NCBI GenBank assembly: GCA_902765395.1
Contig: CACWZP010000033.1
Coordinates: forward strand, 1 to 56,943
DNA: 56,943 nucleotides
Direction of reading: 5' to 3'
DNA from: an uncultured Eubacteriales bacterium
GTDB taxonomy: Bacteria > Bacillota > Clostridia > Christensenellales > Aristaeellaceae
Part shown: piece after piece, positions 33,861 to 42,919 of the stretch
How positions within the stretch are numbered: position 1 is the stretch's first letter
Layout: every line of letters starts with the position of its first letter
Translations under genes and position numbers: made by a program
Notes under the pieces: model-generated
What the model saw: the letters and a program-made list of their open reading frames with translations, nothing else
What the model was told of the DNA's origin: nothing
Databases searched by the model: none

Positions 33861-35000
33861 ATGATTCTCATAAACGCCGCCGCGGAGGCCGTCGCGCTGT
33901 ATTTCGACGCGCGCGGCCCCGCCTTTGCGCTGCCGCTGACGGTGCTGACGGTGATCCAGTTCTCCATCACGCCGATGCTGCCCGTGTTCTTTGTCGGCGC
34001 GCTGGGCATGTGGCGGCCGGCCGTCGTGGCCTCGACGGCGTTTTGCCTGCACGCGGTGGCGCAGATCGTCTCCGCGCCCTTCGGCTGGATATTCCGCTAT
34101 GACGCGATGGGAACGTACATCCGCGGCCCCTGCTACGGCCTTACCAGGCGTGCTTCATCAGCCTGGTGTTTTTGATCGTCTGCCTGGTGATCGTGGGCAG
34201 GCGCTTCAAGCATCGGGACCTGTTCACCATCGGCATGATATTCGTGGTGATGGCCGCCGCGCTGCTGCTGAACAAGGTGTACACCAATTACATTGGCATC
34301 GGCATGTGTGCGTCGCTGTGCTACATCTATTACAACGAACTCAAGCAGGATATCCAGCTGGCGCTCATAGCCAACCAGGAGAAGATGTCCCGGATACAGG
34401 AGCACATCATCTCCGGTCTGGCCAACCCGATCGAGTACCGGAACATGGAGACGGGCGAGCACGTGGTGCGCACCAGCCGCTATGTCCGGGCGCTCTCCGA
34501 GTTTGCCAGGGCGGATCACGTCTACGCGGACCAGCTGACCGACCACTTCGTCGCCCAGCTGGCCAGGGTCGCCCCGCTGCACGACGTGGGCAAGATCGTG
34601 GTGCCCGAGACATCCTGAAGAAGCCCGGAAGCCTGGCGGAGATGGAATTCAACCAGATCAAGCGCCATGCCTCCGAGGGCGGCAGGGTCATCCGCGAGGT
34701 GCTCGGGGGCGTCGCGGAGGATGAATACCTGGCGCTGGTGTCGGATATTGCCGCCTGTCACCATGAATACTGGGACGGCGGCGGGCATCCCAACGGGCTT
34801 TCCGGCGGGGAGATCCCGCTGTCGGCCAGGATCATGGCCGTCTCGGATGTATATGACGCCCTGGTCTCTGCGCGCTGCTATAAAGAGGCCCTGTCCGCGG
34901 ACGAGGCCTTCGGGATCATGCGGGAGGAGGCGGGCACCCACTTCGAGCCCAACCTGACAGGGGTGCTGCTCAGCCACAGGAGTGAGTGGATCAATCTGCT
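33861..35000 (+). pseudogene. Membrane HD-GYP-type phosphodiesterase gene broken by frameshifts
   Basis: Three frames join into one protein. An N-terminal membrane part (ALPLTVLTVIQFSITPMLPV, FLIVCLVIV) is followed by a helix and the HD domain with HDVGK. HHEYWDGGGHPNGL and IPLSARIMAVSDVYDAL then complete an HD-GYP-like c-di-GMP phosphodiesterase, with GGHP in place of GxGYP. The frame shifts by a missing base near 34141 (GLYQAC expected) and again near 34611 (VVPEDILKK expected). The C-terminal end is also unclear, since the frame runs on through a terminator. Either a pseudogene or base-call errors. Confidence 0.7.
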
Positions 35001-35125
35001 GCCTTGGCGAACATCTTCGTCGTTTCCCCCGGTTTGGAGCCATCATCAATCCCGGCCCGCCGCCTTAACATACAGGCAGAACCAGCATAAATCCTGCGGG
35101 AACGCCGACAGCCTTGTTCCATGCC

Positions 35126-35167
35126 AAGCCTCAAAACCCTTGTGCCGCAGGGGCTTTGAGGCTTTTT
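35126..35167 (+). terminator. Rho-independent terminator after the HD-GYP gene
   Basis: AAGCCTCAAAACCC (35126-35139) pairs with GGGGCTTTGAGGCTT and is followed by TTTTT. It lies within an open frame that continues from the HD-GYP remnant, so the true gene end must be before it. The rest up to 35286 holds nothing recognisable. Confidence 0.75.
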
Positions 35168-35286
35168 CTGTGTTCAAAAATGTCACAAAAGAGAGGAAAG
35201 AGAGGAAGCTTATGAAAGCATTTGCCTTGCGCGCGCGATCCGGGGGGAGGAGCGATCGGTGGAAATCGCCATAGCCCCGAGCGGAA

Positions 35287-37086
35287 TCATTCCGACTGCC
35301 GGGCGCTGCCGTGGTAGCGGAAGCAAAGCATGGTGATGTCGTCAAACTGCTCCGCGCCATCCACGAAGGCCCGGATGCCGTCCATTACGTTTTCCAGCAC
35401 GCGGGCGCAGTCGGCATCCGGTTCCCGGTTCAGCGCGGCCAGCATGCGATCGGTGCCGAAGAGCGTCTCATTCCGATCGGTCGCCTCGGCCACGCCGTCC
35501 GTGTAGATGAACAGGCTGTCGCCGGGGTGCAATTCAAATTCGTGCTCGGGGAACTTCGAGCGCTTCAGGATGCCCACCGGGGAAGCGTGCCTGTATTCCA
35601 CCAGCTCGTATTGTCCGCCGGCGCGGCGCAGGGTGGGGTGCTCATGGCCCGCGTTGGCGGCCACGCCGCGGCCGGTGGAGAGCTCCACCACGGCCAGCCA
35701 AACCGTGACGAACAGCCCCTTCTGGTTGTTCTCCAACAGCTGCTTATTCACGCCGGTCAGCGCCGCGGCCGAGCTTTCTCCCGCCTGCAGATGGTTCTTG
35801 ATGAGGATCCTGGAGACCATCATGAACAGCGCGGCGGGCACGCCCTTGCCCGAGACATCGGCCATCACCAGGGCGATGTGGTCGTCGTCCACCAGGAAGA
35901 AATCGTAAAAGACGCCGCCCACGGTTTTGGCCGGGATCATGGAGGCATAGATATCGAACTCCGCGCGATCGGGGAGCGCCGGGAAATTCGACGGCAGCTG
36001 GCCGCTCTGAATGGAGGCCGCCAGGTCCAGCTCCGCGCCCAGGCGCTCGCGCTCGGCGTTGATGCGCAGGTTTTCCGCCGTGTAGCGATCCATTTCCTCC
36101 GCCATATAGGCGATGCTGTCCGCCAGCTTGCCGACCTCGTTTCTCTCCCGGATCTTCGCCATGCTGTCGACAGCGGCCTTTCCGTCCTTGGTTTCTATGT
36201 AGGCGCGGATGCCGTCGTTCACCTGCACCATGGGCCGCACCGCCCTGAAATAGATAATCAGGATCAGCAGCGCGTCGATGAACAGCAGGCTGATGCCGCC
36301 CCATAGCGCCATGGACCTGAAACTGACGTTCAGCATGTGTGTAAAGGCGGGCCAGTCGTACTCCAGGCACACGATGTACCGCAGCGTGTCGTCCACGATT
36401 ACCGGCGCCACGGCCAGGTACATCAGCTGGTCGTATTCCGTATCCTCCAGCCGTTCATACAGGATATCCCCATAGTCCTCGCCGTAGACGCCGTTTTGCA
36501 GGTTGTCCACGACCGCGAAGGCCTCTTCCTTGCTCCAGTATTCTCCCAGGCAATGGTAGCCGCTCTCATCCGCGTCCTGGCTGCACTCCATGATGACATA
36601 GATGTCGTCCCTGTCCGCGCCGTACAGTTCGTCGTCATTGCGGACATCCATGATGAAAACGGAGTCAAACCGGCCGCGCTCCCTCTGCTTGTCGAACCAG
36701 TTGATCAGATATCGGTAAATCGCCTTCAGGAATGTCCGGCGAGCCTCCGGGGTCTCGAGCGCTTCCACGGTTTCTCATGTGACAGACTTGGCGGCGGAGT
36801 CCGAGTATTCCAGGCTCTCCAGCATGGCCTCGTCGTCTTCGGTGATGGGTTCATCCATCATTTCCGGATCGCTCTGCCATTGATCCAGCACCCAGCCCGC
36901 GACCTCCGGGTTCATGAACAGCGCCTTGCACTCTTCCATATCCTGCTCGATCTGCTCGTTCTGGGATTCGATGTACAGCTTTTACGTTCCCCGCGCCACG
37001 ATGGTGCCGATCAGGATGAGCGCAAGGATAAAAGCCACCGTAACGATCAGGCTTACCTGCACTGCCAGCTTTCTGTTCTTCTTCAT
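35287..37086 (-). pseudogene. RsbU-type PP2C (SpoIIE) phosphatase with membrane sensor, two in-frame stops
   Basis: The full frame from the ATG at 37086 is 599 codons: a signal-anchor (VSLIVTVAFILALILIGTIV), an extracellular sensor region, a second membrane segment (MALWGGISLLFIDALLILII), a HAMP-like linker, and a SpoIIE/PP2C domain (ERLGAELDLAASIQSGQLP, DDDHIALVMADVSGKGVPAAL, GDSLFIYTDGVAEA, FDDITMLCF). The metal-binding Asp residues are present. TAA at codon 35 and TGA at codon 104 interrupt it. A 493-residue product could start at 36768, lacking the first membrane segment and part of the sensor. It is the last gene of the ABC/partner-switching operon, where it should dephosphorylate the STAS protein. 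Confidence 0.8.
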
Positions 37087-37175
37087 GAATGCTCCTCATC
37101 AGCGACGCGGGTGTTTGCAGACGGAAGGGGGATTGCCGCCGCCGATCCCGTTTGCGGGTCGGCGCCGTGGTTCCA

Positions 37176-37583
37176 TTACAGGCGCTTCGTGAGCGTCAGG
37201 ATGTTCTGTCCGTCCCTGTACTGGTAATCGACGCCATCCATGTATTGCCTGGTGACGAAGACGCCCAGCCCGCCCCGCGGGCGCTCGCGCAGCGGCCGGC
37301 GGATGTCGGGGTCCGGCCTGGCCAGCGGGTCGTAGGGCGCGCCCCAGTCCACGAAGCGGACGATGACGGATGACGGGTCCTGCGAGGTTTCAAACCGGAC
37401 CGCGGCGGGACCTTCCTCCGGGCTGTAGGCGTAGCTGGCGATGTTCACGAAGACTTCCTCCACGGCCACGTCTATCTGAAACTGGTCTGTCGGGCTGCAG
37501 CCCAGGGCTTCCAGGTTCGCGTCGACGAATTCCAGCACCTGCGGCAGGTTTTTCGCCGTTGCCTGAACAGACAATTCCTTCAT
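37176..37583 (-). CDS. RsbW-type anti-sigma factor kinase (HATPase)
   Basis: 135 residues, a GHKL ATPase of the RsbW/SpoIIAB group that binds a sigma factor or phosphorylates a STAS protein. N-box VAVEEVFVNIASYAY (Glu and Asn present), G1-like VDWGAPYDPLA, and the G2 region GGLGVFVTRQYMD. The ATG at 37583 has GGAGAG upstream; the frame reaches into the neighbouring gene (37694) without support. It is followed by RsbU and preceded by the binding-protein gene in one operon. No sigma factor gene is nearby. Confidence 0.85.
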   Translation of the reverse strand: MKELSVQATAKNLPQVLEFVDANLEALGCSPTDQFQIDVAVEEVFVNIASYAYSPEEGPAAVRFETSQDPSSVIVRFVDWGAPYDPLARPDPDIRRPLRERPRGGLGVFVTRQYMDGVDYQYRDGQNILTLTKRL

Positions 37584-37651
37584 TTTGACATGCTCTCCAT
37601 AAAAATGCCAGCCATGCCGGGCTGACCCGGCATGGCGAGGCGTTTCGTATT

Positions 37652-38665
37652 TTATTTCCTGGCCACCAGCACGGTGCTGTCGGTATAGTAGCACCCGGTG
37701 ACGATCATGCCCTCCGGGATGTCCTTGCCGGCGTAACCGACGTAATCGAAGGCGGGAACCAGCTGGTTGCTGATCAGATCCAGCATCGCCGCATCTTCCT
37801 CATCCTCGATGTCGAGCAGCTCCGTCCAATCGATGTCCTCGTCGATGAACTCCTGCACGCCCATGCAGCTGCGGCTCCAGAAGACCGCGTCCACCTGGTC
37901 GGAGGCGAGCGCCATGGAGCGGGCGGCGGCGCTGATGGGCACCAGTTCGAAGTTCACGCCGAGGCGAGACCCGAGCTCCGCCAGGATCGCGACGTTGAAG
38001 CCCGAGGGCCGGCCGTCGGGACTTACATAGTCCATGGGCGGCAGATCGCCGGTCACGGCGACGCGAATGGTTTCAGCACCCTCAAAGACGGGCATCTCGA
38101 CGGTCGGGATCTCGCCGTTGGTCGCGCCGGCGATGTAGGTTTCTCCCATCTCATCCAGGGCGTCCTCGTCGATGGAGTACAGCGCGTCGGTCAGTTCGTC
38201 CGCCAGGTCCTGCTTTTCCGCCTTGAGCATCATCGAGAAGTCGAAGCCCATCAGGGAGTTGAACAGGAAATCGGTCAGGATGTTGTCCTCGTCCTGATAA
38301 TCCAACAGGACCACCAGGTCGTCGTTGCTGGCGCACAGGTATTCGGCCGTGGTCCGGTTCAGGTCGATGGCGTCGATCTGGTTGGCGTTCAGCGCCATGA
38401 CCATGTCGTTCAGGGTGTCAAAGTATATGATTTCCGGGTTTTCATCGATCATGCCGTCATAGTAGGGGTGCTCGGCGGGGATGCCTTCCGCGTTCAGCAT
38501 TTCGCCGGCATAGGCGCGCAGCTTCTGGATGCCGGCGTAGTCCGACTCGTTCATGTTCAGCATCTGCAATGTGCCGATGCGCTTGATCGCGCCTTCGGCC
38601 AGCGCAGGCGCCAGCATGGCGCAAATCAGAACAAGGGCGACGGTGATGGCGATGGTTTTTTTCAT
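37652..38665 (-). CDS. Polar amino-acid-type ABC transporter substrate-binding protein, two lobes in tandem
   Basis: 337 residues with a signal peptide (KKTIAITVALVLICAMLAPA LAEG). The C-terminal half is a family 3 binding domain: IRVAVTGDLPPMDYVSPDGR, GFNVAILAELGSRLGVNFEL, ASDQVDAVFWSRS. The N-terminal half resembles another partial domain (ENPEIIYFDTLNDMVMALNANQIDAIDL, the typical lobe-2 strand). The product is likely exported and may act as sensor for the linked phosphatase. The gene lies 12 bp after the ATPase gene. Confidence 0.8.
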   Translation of the reverse strand: MKKTIAITVALVLICAMLAPALAEGAIKRIGTLQMLNMNESDYAGIQKLRAYAGEMLNAEGIPAEHPYYDGMIDENPEIIYFDTLNDMVMALNANQIDAIDLNRTTAEYLCASNDDLVVLLDYQDEDNILTDFLFNSLMGFDFSMMLKAEKQDLADELTDALYSIDEDALDEMGETYIAGATNGEIPTVEMPVFEGAETIRVAVTGDLPPMDYVSPDGRPSGFNVAILAELGSRLGVNFELVPISAAARSMALASDQVDAVFWSRSCMGVQEFIDEDIDWTELLDIEDEEDAAMLDLISNQLVPAFDYVGYAGKDIPEGMIVTGCYYTDSTVLVARK

Positions 38666-38677
38666 TTTTTTTCCTCC

Positions 38678-39775
38678 TCACAATACGATGGTCAATTGAT
38701 TGCGGTTTTGTTCAAACCGATAATCCGTGCGCTGGGCGGTCCGCTTGATGATGGCGACCGCGAGGAAATTGTCCGATTCCTCCAGGGGGTTGTAGGGCTT
38801 GCCGCCGCTGGCGATCTGGATGATCACGGAGCGGTCCGCGTCGGCGTGGGAGATCTCCAGGTGGACATCCGCGGCATCGCCGTCCGGGAAGCAGTGGTTC
38901 AGGAAGTCGACCACCATCTCCTCGGAACAGACCTGCAGCGGGTAGACGCGGTCCGGCTCGATGCCGTACTTTTCCACGAAGCCCTGTATGCCGCCCTGCA
39001 TGGCCATCAGGTCGAAGCGCTTTTCCGAGATGTCGAAGGTGAAGTACTTGATCTTGCGGATAAAGGCGATGGTCTTTTCCCGCTTCGGACTGTCGAAGAT
39101 CTCGGAGGGCGCGCCCTGCTCGTAGATGCCGCCGTCCGCGAAGAACAGCACCCGGTCGGCCACCTCCCGGGCGAAGTTCATCTCGTGGGTGACGATCAGC
39201 ATGGTCATATTCTGCTTGGCCAGCATGCGGATCACCGCCAGCACCTCGCCCACCATGGTGGGGTCCAGCGCGCTGGTGGGCTCGTCGAACAGCAGCACCT
39301 TCGGCTCCATCATCAGGCACCGGCAAATGGCGATGCGCTGCTGCTGGCCGCCGGAGAGCACCGTGGGCCAGGCGTGGGCGCGGGTGGCCAGGCCGACTTG
39401 CTCCAGCAGCCCCATGGCCTTCTTCTCCGCTTCCTCGCGGGTCATCAGCTTGCGCAGCACCGGGGCCAGGCACAGGTTGTCCATCACATCCATCTCGGAA
39501 AACAGGTGGAACCGCTGGTATACCATGCCCATGCTGCGGCGAATCCGGTCCACCTGGCCGCCCCTGGCGGCGGTGATCTCCTGCCCGTCGATGAAGATCT
39601 GCCCCGCATCCGGCTTTTCCAGCAGCTCCAGCGAGCGCAGGAACACGCTCTTGCCGCAGCCGCTGCCGCCGATGATGGCGATGCGCTCGCCCTGCTCCAC
39701 GGTCAGGTCGACGCCCTTCAATACCTCCAGCGAGCCGAAGGACTTCTTCAGCCCCCTGACTTCGATCAGGCTCAT
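38678..39775 (-). CDS. Polar amino-acid ABC transporter ATPase fused to a degenerate RsbW-like domain
   Basis: 365 residues. Residues 1 to about 245 are a GlnQ/HisP-type ATPase: Walker A GGSGCGKS (36-43), Q-loop MVYQRF, signature LSGGQQQR, Walker B LLFDEPTSALDP, His in VTHEM. Residues about 260-365 align by eye with the RsbW protein of the same operon. VCSEEMVVDFL corresponds to VAVEEVFVNIA, GGKPYNPL to GAPYDPL, and both end with TDYRF or VDYQY and LTIVL or LTLTK. In the fused copy the N-box Asn is Asp, and GGLG is lost. The domain therefore probably no longer binds ATP and may be a docking module for STAS or sigma partners. Start overlaps the permease stop by 4 bp. Confidence 0.8.
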   Translation of the reverse strand: MSLIEVRGLKKSFGSLEVLKGVDLTVEQGERIAIIGGSGCGKSVFLRSLELLEKPDAGQIFIDGQEITAARGGQVDRIRRSMGMVYQRFHLFSEMDVMDNLCLAPVLRKLMTREEAEKKAMGLLEQVGLATRAHAWPTVLSGGQQQRIAICRCLMMEPKVLLFDEPTSALDPTMVGEVLAVIRMLAKQNMTMLIVTHEMNFAREVADRVLFFADGGIYEQGAPSEIFDSPKREKTIAFIRKIKYFTFDISEKRFDLMAMQGGIQGFVEKYGIEPDRVYPLQVCSEEMVVDFLNHCFPDGDAADVHLEISHADADRSVIIQIASGGKPYNPLEESDNFLAVAIIKRTAQRTDYRFEQNRNQLTIVL

Positions 39776-40443
39776 TTTCCAGCGCCTCCCCTCTTGCGGT
39801 CGGTCAGCGCGAAGACGCCGTATACCAGGTAGCTCAGGGCCAGATAGATCAGCATGCCGATAATGGTGGTCAGCAGCGGCTGCATGGTGCGGGAAGCGGT
39901 GTTGTTGATGACGCGGGTCAGGTCCGTGATGGTGACGTAGCCCACCACGCTGGTCCACTGGATCAGGTTCACGATGGTGGACTGAAACACGGGCCTGGCC
40001 GTGCGCAGCATCTGGGGGAGCGTGACCAGCCGAAACGCCTCCCACGCGGTCATGCTGAGCGTGCGGGCCGCTTCCATCTGCCCGCGGTCCGAGGCCTCCC
40101 AGGCCGCGCGCAGCAGCTCCGCCACGTGGGCGGAGACATTCATCCCAAAGGCGATCACCGCCACCATGACCGGGGATATGCCGTAGCGCGCCAGCACGCC
40201 GTAGAACAGCAGGAGCAGCAGCATCAACACCGGCGTGCCGCGCAGCACGGCGATGTAGACCTGGGCAAACCGCCGGGGCAGCGCGCTCTTTCGCGTGCGC
40301 AGCAGGCAAAACAGCGCCCCCAGCGCGGTGCCCAGCAGCAGCGCCAGGGCCGATATCTGCACAGTCACCCAAAGGCCGTTCAGTATGGTTATCCATGAAC
40401 CGCCTTCGATCAGGATCTTATAGAGCTTATCTCCAAGGCCCAC
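39772..40443 (-). CDS. Polar amino-acid ABC transporter permease (HisM/GlnP type)
   Basis: 223 residues with about five hydrophobic segments (WVTVQISALALLLGTALGAL; VLMLLLLLFYGVL). The EAA-like loop is AARTLSMTAWEAFRLVTLPQ. It pairs with the ATPase downstream and the binding protein. Only one permease is present, so a homodimer is expected. The gene begins 15 bp after the STAS gene. Confidence 0.9.
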   Translation of the reverse strand: MGLGDKLYKILIEGGSWITILNGLWVTVQISALALLLGTALGALFCLLRTRKSALPRRFAQVYIAVLRGTPVLMLLLLLFYGVLARYGISPVMVAVIAFGMNVSAHVAELLRAAWEASDRGQMEAARTLSMTAWEAFRLVTLPQMLRTARPVFQSTIVNLIQWTSVVGYVTITDLTRVINNTASRTMQPLLTTIIGMLIYLALSYLVYGVFALTDRKRGGAGK

Positions 40444-40458
40444 CGAATCACTTCCCCG

Positions 40459-40758
40459 TCACTCTACGCCCAGCGCGTCCGTAAGGCCGGTGATGTCGAA
40501 GATGTTCCGCACGTCCTTGTTCGCGTTCAGCACCTTCATTTCGCCGTCCCTGGCGTCTATGACATGGGCGGCGCTCAGCAGCACCCTCAGTCCGGCGCTG
40601 GAGATGTAGGCCAGGGAAGCGAAGTCGAACACGAGCGTTTCGACGCCTTCCAGAGCGGGCTCCAGCGCCTGCTCCAGCTCCGGCGCCGTCAGCGTGTCCA
40701 GGCGTCCCTCGACCGCCACGGTCAGTTTACTGCCTTCCAGAATCTTTTTCATCGTCAT
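40459..40758 (-). CDS. STAS-domain anti-anti-sigma factor
   Basis: 99 residues, a single STAS domain: VEGRLDTLTAPELEQAL, LVFDFASLAYISSAGLRVLL. The serine before AGLR is the usual phosphorylation site of SpoIIAA/RsbV. It is the first gene of the operon with ABC importer, RsbW and RsbU, and has AGGAGG before the ATG. The RsbW protein should phosphorylate it and the RsbU phosphatase reactivate it; this is known for the families and inferred here. Confidence 0.9.
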   Translation of the reverse strand: MTMKKILEGSKLTVAVEGRLDTLTAPELEQALEPALEGVETLVFDFASLAYISSAGLRVLLSAAHVIDARDGEMKVLNANKDVRNIFDITGLTDALGVE

Positions 40759-40802
40759 ATGCTCAATCCTCCTGACGAGATCTGAATCCGCGTTTTTTCA
40801 TG

Positions 40803-41127
40803 ATTGTCGGCGTGCGCCCTTCGGGGCCCGCCGACCCGCGCAACCGGCCTTCGGCCCGGTTCGCTAATCATTATAACACGATTGTCGGCGTGCGCCCTTC
40901 GGGGCCCGCCGACCCGCGCAACCGGCCTTCGGCCCGGTTCGCTAATCCATTATAACACGATTGTCGGCGTGCGCCCTTCGGGGCCCGCCGACCCGCGCAA
41001 CCGGCCTTCGGCCCGGTTCGCTAATCATTATACTAATCATTATAACACGATTGTCGGCGTGCGCCCTTCGGGGCCCGCCGACCCGCGCAACCGACCTTCG
41101 GCCCGGTTCGCTAATCATTATAACATG
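40803..41127. repeat. Four tandem copies of a 78-90 bp hairpin and promoter-like unit
   Basis: Units begin at 40803, 40881, 40960 and 41050 (period 78, 79 and 90). Each has GTCGGCG...CGCCGAC enclosing a GGGC/GCCC stem with a TTCG loop, then AACCGG...CCGGTT with another TTCG loop, then CTAATCATTATAACA. On the minus strand the last part reads TGTTATAATGATTAG, an extended -10 box directed towards the STAS operon. A diverged inverted relative lies near 41291-41330. Confidence 0.85.
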
Positions 41128-41322
41128 TTTTGCCCTTTCCGCGCTGAAAAGGTGAGGAAGTGAAATGAAAAAAATGAGTAAAATAGGGTAATTCGCCGCG
41201 CTCCGCGCCTCCGGGCGTTCGCGGGTGAGGGGACATCCCGCAACTTTCCGTGAAGAGCCAACAATAAGGCTGACAGGACCTATGATCCCGTGGTATAATG
41301 ATTAGGCAACCGGCGCGGAGCG

Positions 41323-41379
41323 CGGTTGGCCGTACAGATTGCCCTGCTGGCGGTGGGCGCGTACCTGATGATGCGATGA
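41323..41379 (+). pseudogene. Possible C-terminal relic of a membrane protein
   Basis: A short frame ends ...LAVQIALLAVGAYLMMR with a TGA at 41377, a membrane-helix tail and nothing before it but repeat-like DNA. It might be the stump of a gene truncated by the repeat array. The rest of 41128-41413 has no visible gene. Confidence 0.35.
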
Positions 41380-41413
41380 AGCAAATCACTGAATCGGGAT
41401 TTGAGGTGGCATA

Positions 41414-41878
41414 ATGACATATATTCATCCCAATGACAAGAGGATAGATGAATTCATAAAAGACAATGCGATGAAGGAACCGCGTCCGCTGATGGAAACC
41501 AATGTCTACAGCGTCAGGGGCCGGGTGCTGGTGGTGGGCAGCTGTCTGCCGGAGGTGGAGCCGGAAGCTTATGGCAGGCTGGCGGCGAAGGCCGACCAGG
41601 TCTATTCCCTGTGTCTGGAGACGACCCACATCAACATGGCGGTGACGAAGCTGTCCGCCATATTCGGGACGGGCCGGATGACAAGGCTGGTGCTGGCCTC
41701 GGTGGATCGCTCGCCCCACTGCACCCAGATGCACTACATCAAGCATGAGATCGAGCGCACCCTGCCGAACCACGTGCCCGTGGAGGACTGCGTGGTCAGC
41801 GGGGGCAGGATCGTGCCCGTGCCGGACGCGGCCATCGAGCTGTCAAAATCGCTGGCAGAGCTGGCGGAGAGGGTATAA
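41414..41878 (+). CDS. Conserved hypothetical protein
   Basis: 154 residues, soluble, not recognised. Features: VYSVRGRVLVVGSCLPEVEP, YSLCLETTHINMAVTKL, LASVDRSPHCTQMHYIKHEI and a final acidic helix. Cys and His residues (SPHCTQMH) might bind a metal or cluster. The ATG has GAGGTGG upstream. The next gene starts 53 bp after its stop, so the two may be cotranscribed. Confidence 0.6.
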   Translation: MTYIHPNDKRIDEFIKDNAMKEPRPLMETNVYSVRGRVLVVGSCLPEVEPEAYGRLAAKADQVYSLCLETTHINMAVTKLSAIFGTGRMTRLVLASVDRSPHCTQMHYIKHEIERTLPNHVPVEDCVVSGGRIVPVPDAAIELSKSLAELAERV

Positions 41879-41931
41879 CAGGATTGGAAGGACGACGAGG
41901 ATGCCGGGATGGGCATTCATGGAGGATGGCT

Positions 41932-42249
41932 ATGTATTGCGAAAAGTGCAAACACGTCTTTGAGGGCGAACGCTGCCCGAACTGCCGCAAGGGAAGGGTG
42001 CGGCAGGTCACGCCGGACGACCCCTGTTTCCTGACGGAAAAGGGCAGCCCATGGGACGGCATGCTGGAGGACGTGCTTCGGCAGAACGGCATCCCCTTCC
42101 TGACGGGCGGCCGCCTGGGGGCGGGGCTGTCGACCTATGTGGGCCCCATACTGGAGGTGACCCGCTTCTATGTGCGCTGGAGCGACCTGGAGCGGGCGCG
42201 GGGGATCGTGGAGGAACTCTTTGGCGCGGATTCAGGGGACGAGGCGTGA
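41932..42249 (+). CDS. Zinc-ribbon protein with DUF2007-like domain
   Basis: 105 residues. The N-terminal zinc ribbon has CEKC and CPNC pairs. The rest (GMLEDVLRQNGIPFLTGGRLG, FYVRWSDLERARGIVEELFG) resembles the DUF2007 signal-transducing fold. The ATG at 41932 has GGAGG 6 bp upstream; the in-frame ATG at 41926 overlaps that site. Function unknown. Confidence 0.65.
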   Translation: MYCEKCKHVFEGERCPNCRKGRVRQVTPDDPCFLTEKGSPWDGMLEDVLRQNGIPFLTGGRLGAGLSTYVGPILEVTRFYVRWSDLERARGIVEELFGADSGDEA

Positions 42250-42382
42250 CTGTTACGCTTGCTGCGCGGCGACGCGCCCTTGAAGGCGTCCCCGCGGCAG
42301 AAAATGGTGGACGCGGCTCTCAGTTTATGATATTATTGGTGACAATGGAAGCCCAACGACGACATTCAAGGAGGAGAACCCC

Positions 42383-42836
42383 ATGAAGAAGACCGCGAAC
42401 AAGCTGCTGGCGCTGCTGTTGCGCTGACCATGCTGCTGTGCTGCGCCGCGCCGCCGCGGGCAGCGAGGAGCCCGCCAGCGCCATGTACTACAACGACCAG
42501 CCCGCCGAGCTGATCCTCTACGAGGGACTGGCCAGCCGCGCGCTGGGGGACGAGGACCACGCCCGCTCCCGCTTCTACAAGCTCATCTCCTACGGCGAGA
42601 AGCACTACTACGACCAGGTGAAGATCGACTACTTTGCCGTGTCCCTGCCGGACCTGCAGCTGTTTGAATCCGACCTGACCGTGTCCAACCGGGCGCACTG
42701 CGAATACCTGATCGCGCTGGGCAGCTACGGCCTGGGCGACGAGGCGCGGGCGGAGAAGTGCTTTGATGCCGTGCTCAAGATCGACAACGAGCACCAGGGC
42801 GCGCTGCTGCACCGCAGGCTGCTTGAGGAGAAGTAA
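42383..42836 (+). pseudogene. Exported TPR-like protein, signal peptide broken by two frameshifts
   Basis: From the ATG at 42383 (AAGGAGGAG before it) the frame codes MKKTANKLLALLL and stops at TGA. Adding one base near 42412 and another near 42440 restores a normal signal peptide with a lipobox-like cysteine pair, leading to GSEEPASAMYYNDQPAE. The mature part is TPR-like (ELILYEGLASRALGDEDHA, CEYLIALGSYGLGDEARAEK). Two single-base losses so close together suggest errors or recent decay. Confidence 0.6.
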
Positions 42837-42919
42837 CCATCAATAAAATACCAGGAGGAGACAGGATCCGCGGCGCGGGTTCTGTTCCCGATTCCAGTTA
42901 AAAAAAGGAGGACGAACCC

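Noticed and set aside
35212-35274. Short frame MKAFALRARSGG... after a GAGAGGAAG site
   Set aside because: It is only 20 codons, has no known motif and ends in a G-run; it may be the stump of a lost gene but cannot be supported.
39776-40396. Extension of the ABC ATPase frame to 40396
   Set aside because: It overlaps the permease in another frame; the ATG at 39775 directly precedes the conserved ATPase start.
40803-41127. CRISPR array
   Set aside because: The whole 78-90 bp unit is repeated, with no unique spacers and no cas genes.
40804-41163. Plus-strand frame with repeated MSACALRGPPTRATGLRPGS units
   Set aside because: It is the translation of the tandem DNA repeat; the unit length is not constant in codons and there is no ribosome-binding site.
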